Source: Bacillota bacterium (GTDB lineage: Bacteria; Bacillota; Clostridia; Christensenellales; SZUA-584). Taken from it: DNA of 64,000 bases. Each line of letters opens with the position of its first letter. The stretch's first letter is position 1. Positions 59,901 through 64,000 of the stretch are shown in pieces. Under the pieces are notes generated by a model. The model was not told the origin of the DNA. It was given only the letters and a program-made list of their open reading frames with translations, and did no database searches. Both the position numbers and the translations under genes were made by a program. The stretch lies in contig JAEYZN010000028.1 of the NCBI GenBank assembly GCA_023428025.1, positions 62,001-126,000 on the forward strand, read 5' to 3'.

Positions 59901-60697
59901 TGGTGCTGATCACAGGGGCGTGCGGCGGGCTGGGACGCGCGATGGCGTCCGAATGTGCGCGAAGGGGATTCGCGCTGTTTCTGACGGATATATCCGCGCA
60001 AGGTCTGGATTCCATCCGTCTGGGACTGGAGCGGCAGTATGGCGCAACGGTGCACACGCATGTGTGCGACATCACGGACGCGGACCAGACGGCCGGGATG
60101 TTTGAGAGGATTGGAGGCATGGAGAAAAGGCCGAACATGCTGCTCAACATCGCGGGGATTGACCACGAGGGCGGCTTCACGATGCAGCCGGGCGAGCGGA
60201 TCGCCGACATCGTGCGGCTGAACATCGAGGCGACGCTGCGCGTGACGCACGCGGCGCTGTCCGTCCGCAAAAAGGCGGAGAAGTTCTACATCGTCAACGT
60301 CTCCAGCCTGGCTTCGCTGTATCCGATACCGCTCAAGGCCACGTACGCGGCGTCCAAACGATTCCTGCTGGATTTCTCCATCGCGCTGGGGCAGGAGCTG
60401 AAATATGAAAACGTACGCGTGATGGCGCTATGCCCCGGAGGCCTGGCAACGACGCAGGAAGCGCTGCACGGCATCGCCGCGCAGGGGATATGGGGCAGCC
60501 TCACGACCAACGGGCTGGGGCTGGTGGCGCAGCGCACGATATCGCGTGTGATGGCCGGACGGCGTATCTACATTCCCGGCGTGATCAACCGCACGCTGAG
60601 TATATTCGGCTCAATGGTGCCACCGTCGCTGGTGGCGAGACTGTTGTATAAGCGGTGGCAGCAGGCCCAGCGGCAGTGGCTGACCACTTCGCTTTAG
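59897..60697 (+). CDS. Short-chain dehydrogenase/reductase (second of the pair)
   Basis: This 266-residue classical SDR has VLITGACGGLGRAMASECAR, LNIAGIDHEG in place of NNAG, the Ser in IVNVSSLASL and the YxxxK pair YAASKRFLL. The end (SMVPPSLVARLLYKRWQQAQ) is basic and amphipathic, so it may associate with the membrane. It overlaps the previous SDR by ATGA and is the last gene of the padR operon. A function with the first SDR in lipid or envelope modification is plausible. Confidence 0.88.
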   Translation: MMVLITGACGGLGRAMASECARRGFALFLTDISAQGLDSIRLGLERQYGATVHTHVCDITDADQTAGMFERIGGMEKRPNMLLNIAGIDHEGGFTMQPGERIADIVRLNIEATLRVTHAALSVRKKAEKFYIVNVSSLASLYPIPLKATYAASKRFLLDFSIALGQELKYENVRVMALCPGGLATTQEALHGIAAQGIWGSLTTNGLGLVAQRTISRVMAGRRIYIPGVINRTLSIFGSMVPPSLVARLLYKRWQQAQRQWLTTSL

Positions 60698-60775
60698 GCT
60701 CTGTCCCGCGCATGTCTATTGCACGCCTGGTATTCATATTTTTATAGGGACAATGCAAGTGACAGGTGAGAGCCG

Positions 60776-61084
60776 TTGAGCGATGACGACATACTGAAAC
60801 GAAAAAACCTCACGTTCTATATCGGATTGCAGAACGAGCCTTTGGGCGACGAGCCGAACATCAGTATATCGTTCGATATCAGCCTGCGTGTGTTCTGCAT
60901 TGCCTTTGCGCTGTCCGAAAAGGAGAAGGGCTGGAAAGTTTGGAACGATCAGGAGGAAGACGACCAGGATGATAAGGACGTTAAGATCGACATCAAGACA
61001 GATGATGAAGACGAAGACATAACAAATGATGACCGCGAGGCGGATAACAGTGACAACAACTCGGATAAACGGGATGATAAGTGA
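60776..61084 (+). CDS. Small protein with an acidic disordered tail
   Basis: This 102-residue frame starts at TTG eight bases after AGGTGAG. The first 55 residues are mixed (LTFYIGLQNEPLGDEPNISI), and the last 45 are mostly Asp, Glu, Asn and Lys, so they should be disordered. A terminator follows directly. I do not recognise it. The acidic tail might bind divalent cations or calcium-rich structures such as spore layers, which is speculation based on the neighbouring coat gene. Confidence 0.5.
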   Translation: MSDDDILKRKNLTFYIGLQNEPLGDEPNISISFDISLRVFCIAFALSEKEKGWKVWNDQEEDDQDDKDVKIDIKTDDEDEDITNDDREADNSDNNSDKRDDK

Positions 61085-61097
61085 TTTAACAGGTATT

Positions 61098-61125
61098 AAA
61101 AGCGCGCCGTACAGACGCGCTTTTA
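61098..61125. terminator. Bidirectional terminator
   Basis: AAAAGCGCG and CGCGCTTTT form a 9-bp stem with A- and T-runs on both sides. It serves the acidic-tail gene and the convergent coat-F gene. Confidence 0.8.
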
Positions 61126-61135
61126 TCGCTGCAAA

Positions 61136-61621
61136 TTAAGCCTGATACATGCCATGGCTGGCCATGTAGGCGTAGATGCCTTCGCCGTGCTCCTGCTCTT
61201 CCTTTTGAATGTGGTTGAGTACCTGACGGACACCGGGATCGCGGAACTCGAATATCGCCGTGTTGTAGGTGGACGATACATACTTTTCTGTGGACAGCAG
61301 ATCCTCACACATCACGGCGTCCGCCTGGGCAGATGGGCTTCCGGCCTGAATGGGCGGGAAGGCCTGGGCGTTTGGTTGGACTTGTGGCGATTGATTCTGC
61401 TGGCCGCCCTGCTGACCGCCTGTGGCGGGAAGCTGGCCCGCGAGTATCTGATTGAGCGAATCGAGATGCTGCTGCTCCTGCTGGCCCTGGGTTGTGAACA
61501 GCTGTTTGAGCTGGGCGTCCGAGGCCTGGCTGGCATAGCTGCTGTACTTTTTGATGCACAGCTCCTCGTGCTTCTTCTGGTCGTTCAGCAGTGACGTTTC
61601 CTTTTGGTTTAAACTGATCAT
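61136..61621 (-). CDS. Coat-F family spore coat protein
   Basis: This 161-residue protein has two ferritin-like helical segments. They are MISLNQKETSLLNDQKKHEE with CIKKYSSYASQASDAQLKQL, and a second AVMCEDLLSTEKYVSSTYNT with RQVLNHIQKEEQEHG. A Gly/Gln/Pro-rich linker (about 72-108) joins them. This is the coat-F pattern of Bacillus and Clostridium spore proteins, usually two short helical hairpins. AAAGGAGG precedes the ATG. It implies a spore-forming host and should be expressed late in sporulation. Confidence 0.88.
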   Translation of the reverse strand: MISLNQKETSLLNDQKKHEELCIKKYSSYASQASDAQLKQLFTTQGQQEQQHLDSLNQILAGQLPATGGQQGGQQNQSPQVQPNAQAFPPIQAGSPSAQADAVMCEDLLSTEKYVSSTYNTAIFEFRDPGVRQVLNHIQKEEQEHGEGIYAYMASHGMYQA

Positions 61622-61779
61622 ATCAAATGACCTCCTTTTGATTATGGTTTGCGCGATGGCGCCACAATATGCGGAAACGCGAATAAAAAACAAAATTCGT
61701 ACAGACAAAAAAGCTCGCTGTTGGCCGTTCTAGTTAGGCGGAGAGAAGGTACGAATGTGAGATATTTGTATGATGTGTA

Positions 61780-61809
61780 TTGACACAAAAGTTATCCTTA
61801 TCATATACT
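61780..61809 (+). promoter_or_regulatory. Promoter of the trpB2 gene
   Basis: TTGACA (61780-61785) and TATACT (61804-61809) are spaced by 18 bp, about 120 bp before the start codon. I see no T-box or Trp-codon leader in the 110-nt leader. Confidence 0.65.
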
Positions 61810-61927
61810 GATAAAAGTTCAGCAGGAATGCATTTCTTGATTGGGCGCAGGCCCGCAGATGAGATGAGATAAGACGAGATGTTATTCTTTGTGGACAAAA
61901 AATAGCATGAATAGAGGAGAAGAGAGC

Positions 61928-63292
61928 ATGAAGCCGATTCCCAACAGAATTTATTTATCTGAGGATGAACTGCCGAAGCAGTATTATAATATTGCTGCGG
62001 ATATGCCAAACCCTCCGCTTCCTTATTTAAACCCGATGACGCAGCAGCCCGCGCAGCCGGGCGATCTTGAGCCGCTTTTCGCCAAGGCGCTGATCGAGCA
62101 GGAGATGTCCACCGAGCGGTATATAGACATCCCCAAGGAAGTGCGGGACATCTACGCCACGTTCCGTCCATCGCCGCTGATCCGTGCATACCGGCTGGAG
62201 CAGGCGCTGGGCACACCGGCGAAGATCTATTATAAATATGAAGGCAATAACCCTTCGGGCAGCCATAAGCTAAACAGTGCCATCCCCCAGGCGTTTTACA
62301 ACAAGATAGAGGGCATCAAGCGCCTGTCCACCGAAACGGGCGCGGGCCAGTGGGGCAGCGCGTTGTCCATCGCGACCCAGATGTTCGGCCTTGAGTGCAC
62401 CGTTTACATGGTGCGCGTGTCCTACGACCAGAAGCCTTACCGCAAGACGCTGATGCAGACGTATGGCGCGAACGTCATCGCCAGCCCGTCGCCGCTGACC
62501 AACGCGGGCCGCTCGATACTGGCGAAGGACCCGGATTCCCTTGGCAGCCTCGGCATCGCGATATCCGAAGCGGTGGAAGACGCCGTCATGCGTGAAGACA
62601 CGCACTACGCTTTGGGCAGCGTGCTCAATCACGTGATTCTGCACCAGACGGTGATCGGCCTGGAGGCCAAGAAGCAATTCGAAAAGATCGACGAGTATCC
62701 GGACATCGTGATCGGCTGCAACGGCGGCGGGTCCAACTTCTCCGGCTGCGCGTTCCCGTTCCTGCACGACAAGCTGAAAAACGGCGCCAGCACGGAATTT
62801 ATCGCCATTGAACCGGCGGCCTGCCCCAAGCTGACCAAGGGCAAATTCGCCTATGATTTTGGCGACACGGCCAAGATGGCGCCCATCACGATGATGTATA
62901 CGCTGGGGCATGACTTTATTCCGGCAGGCATCCATGCCGGCGGCCTGCGTTACCATGGCGACTCGGCGCTGCTGTCTCAGCTGTATCACGATGGCTTTGT
63001 GGGCGCGGCGGCGGTGAAGCAGACGGATGTGTTCAAGGCGGCGGTGCTGTTTGCCCGCAATGAGACCATACTGCCCGCGCCGGAATCGTCTCACGCCATT
63101 GCGTATGCCATCCAGAAAGCGCTGGAATGCAAGGAGACGGGCGAAGCCAAGACGATATTCTTCAACCTCTCGGGCCACGGCGATTTCGACCTGGCGGCAT
63201 ATGACGAGTATCTCACCGGCAAGCTGCAGGATTTTGAATATACCGACGACATGCTGGAGCAAGGGCTTTCCACGATACCGGTGATCGGCTGA
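61928..63292 (+). CDS. trpB2: Tryptophan synthase beta chain, TrpB2 type
   Basis: This 454-residue protein is a fold-type II PLP enzyme. The PLP lysine lies in [11 protein letters not shown] (K114), with [11 protein letters not shown] and [16 protein letters not shown] (phosphate loop). The N-terminal region [20 protein letters not shown] is typical of TrpB2, which is about 50 residues longer than ordinary TrpB. TrpB2 proteins convert indole and serine to tryptophan and often act without TrpA. None of the other trp genes is nearby, so an indole-salvage role is likely. GAGGAG precedes the ATG. Confidence 0.93.
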   Translation: MKPIPNRIYLSEDELPKQYYNIAADMPNPPLPYLNPMTQQPAQPGDLEPLFAKALIEQEMSTERYIDIPKEVRDIYATFRPSPLIRAYRLEQALGTPAKIYYKYEGNNPSGSHKLNSAIPQAFYNKIEGIKRLSTETGAGQWGSALSIATQMFGLECTVYMVRVSYDQKPYRKTLMQTYGANVIASPSPLTNAGRSILAKDPDSLGSLGIAISEAVEDAVMREDTHYALGSVLNHVILHQTVIGLEAKKQFEKIDEYPDIVIGCNGGGSNFSGCAFPFLHDKLKNGASTEFIAIEPAACPKLTKGKFAYDFGDTAKMAPITMMYTLGHDFIPAGIHAGGLRYHGDSALLSQLYHDGFVGAAAVKQTDVFKAAVLFARNETILPAPESSHAIAYAIQKALECKETGEAKTIFFNLSGHGDFDLAAYDEYLTGKLQDFEYTDDMLEQGLSTIPVIG

Positions 63293-63308
63293 AATATGGG
63301 ACTTATCG

Positions 63309-63338
63309 AAGCGGTGGCAGCGATGCAGCCGCTTTTTT
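63309..63338 (+). terminator. Terminator after trpB2
   Basis: AAGCGG (63309-63314) pairs with CCGCTT (63329-63334), and a run of T residues follows. It lies 17 bp after the stop. Confidence 0.65.
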
Positions 63339-63412
63339 AATGGCAGGGGAAATGTTGAGAACAAAGACGGCCTGAGGTAAGATGATAGTACAATACAAAG
63401 GAGACAAAAGAA

Positions 63413-63745
63413 ATGGATCATTACAGCAAAGCGGCGGACAACGGTTATATTCAGGCGGCGGCGGGCATAAAGCGCAAGACGCTGATATATGGCGTGAATA
63501 CGCTGATGACAGAGTTTGCGCTGGAGAAGGACGCCGACCTGCCGATGCACAGCCATCCGCAAGAACAGACGGGGTATCTGGTATCCGGGCATATGGTACT
63601 CAGCATCGGCGGCGTTGCGTACGACATACAGCCGGGGGATTCATGGCTGGTGCCGGGTGACGTGGTGCACGGGGCAAAGGTGCTGGAAGACTCGGTGGCT
63701 GTTGAGGTGTTCGCGCCGGTGCGGGAGGATTATCTGCCGAATTAA
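63413..63745 (+). CDS. Small single-domain cupin protein
   Basis: This 110-residue cupin-2 protein has metal-binding motif 1 in ADLPMHSHPQEQTGYLVSG (two His, Gln/Glu) and motif 2 in GDSWLVPGDVVHGAKV (one His). These are the ligand set of a mononuclear metal cupin. The protein is a single barrel and cytosolic. AAAGGAGAC lies upstream of the ATG. Such proteins may isomerise, oxygenate or sense small polar ligands. The substrate is unknown. Confidence 0.85.
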   Translation: MDHYSKAADNGYIQAAAGIKRKTLIYGVNTLMTEFALEKDADLPMHSHPQEQTGYLVSGHMVLSIGGVAYDIQPGDSWLVPGDVVHGAKVLEDSVAVEVFAPVREDYLPN

Positions 63746-63808
63746 AGACACGGTTTGGCAGCAGAAAACAAGAAGTGCCGGAGCACTGGCGCTTTTCTGA
63801 CAAGCGGA

Positions 63809-64000
63809 TCAGGACCCTAAGGCTTCGTTGGACTTGTCCTTTTTCTGATGGTGGCTGATGAAGGCGGCGGCCAGAATGATAACGGTCAGAATGATAAAAA
63901 TAATATCCTGAGAATAAGTTGGTAAACCTTGCAAGAGGAACGCGTTATTCAACAAGCTCCAGATAACAGCGGGCATCAGCGCAAACAAAACGGGGGCCGC
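63809..64000 (-). CDS. Membrane protein, C-terminal fragment
   Basis: The last 63 residues of a minus-strand gene are visible, and its start lies beyond the right window edge. They contain a hydrophobic helix VLFALMPAVIWSLLNNAFLL, then DIIFIILTVIILAAAFISHH, and a polar tail HHQKKDKSNEALGS. This is the end of a multi-pass membrane protein such as a transporter. The family cannot be named from the fragment. Confidence 0.55.
   Translation of the reverse strand, partial: AAPVLFALMPAVIWSLLNNAFLLQGLPTYSQDIIFIILTVIILAAAFISHHQKKDKSNEALGS

Noticed and set aside
1..64000. CRISPR arrays, phage genes and insertion sequences
   Set aside because: No direct-repeat arrays with spacers, integrase, capsid or transposase genes were recognised on either strand.

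Overview
The window looks like a chromosomal segment of an anaerobic, probably spore-forming member of the Clostridia. The signs are Firmicutes-style Shine-Dalgarno sites (GGAGG), a coat-F family spore protein, PadR/DUF1700 and MocR/PdxR genes, RbsABC-type sugar transport and a moderately high G+C coding style. No phage, IS element or CRISPR array is visible. Two tRNA genes, Thr(GGU) and Leu(GAG), lie near the middle.

Region 1 (1-7755, all minus strand) is one sulfur-metabolism unit. A consensus promoter is followed by an unannotated 44-codon ORF carrying eight Cys codons, four of them consecutive. Then come reverse-transsulfuration genes (mccB-, mccA-like), a YezD-family small protein, O-acetylhomoserine sulfhydrylase, a GNAT acetyltransferase, a nitrogenase-like D/K pair and a NifX-type protein cut by the window edge. 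The layout suggests a nitrogenase-like reductase used for sulfur acquisition (compare methylthio-alkane reductase), with a Cys-codon leader as a possible regulator. This is the most exciting part of the window.

Region 2 (7775-11910) holds PLP synthase pdxS-pdxT, divergent from its likely activator pdxR, and an AraC-type regulator. Region 3 (12040-18618) holds a decayed DegT-family aminotransferase, a two-component pair split over opposite strands, and two lipoproteins, one ending in WSDPGD repeats. Region 4 (18798-27661) holds the tRNAs, an MFS transporter, a two-subunit class I fumarase/tartrate dehydratase, several small or poorly known genes, a PAS-HD-GYP protein and a UvrD-like helicase.

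Region 5 (27728-54535) is a large carbohydrate-catabolism island. It contains an AraC regulator; SDR, flavoprotein, old-yellow-enzyme and cysteine-hydrolase genes; a frameshifted PfkB kinase; a TIM-barrel epimerase with a Gfo/Idh dehydrogenase; and a minus-strand operon of aldolase, FGGY kinase, VOC protein and RbsABC importer. It also holds an unusual LacI repressor fused to a solute-binding-protein domain, and a second operon of old-yellow-enzyme, TIM epimerase, Zn-dehydrogenase, PfkB kinase, class II aldolase, rhamnulokinase-like kinase and fucose-isomerase-like protein. Similar 14-bp LacI-like operator candidates precede three of these transcription units and the regulator gene, suggesting one regulon.

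Region 6 (54797-64000) holds a YtcJ-type amidohydrolase, a NYN/OST-HTH protein, a Gly/Cys-rich small protein, a PadR-DUF1700-SDR operon, a coat protein, a TrpB2-type tryptophan synthase beta, a cupin and a partial membrane protein.
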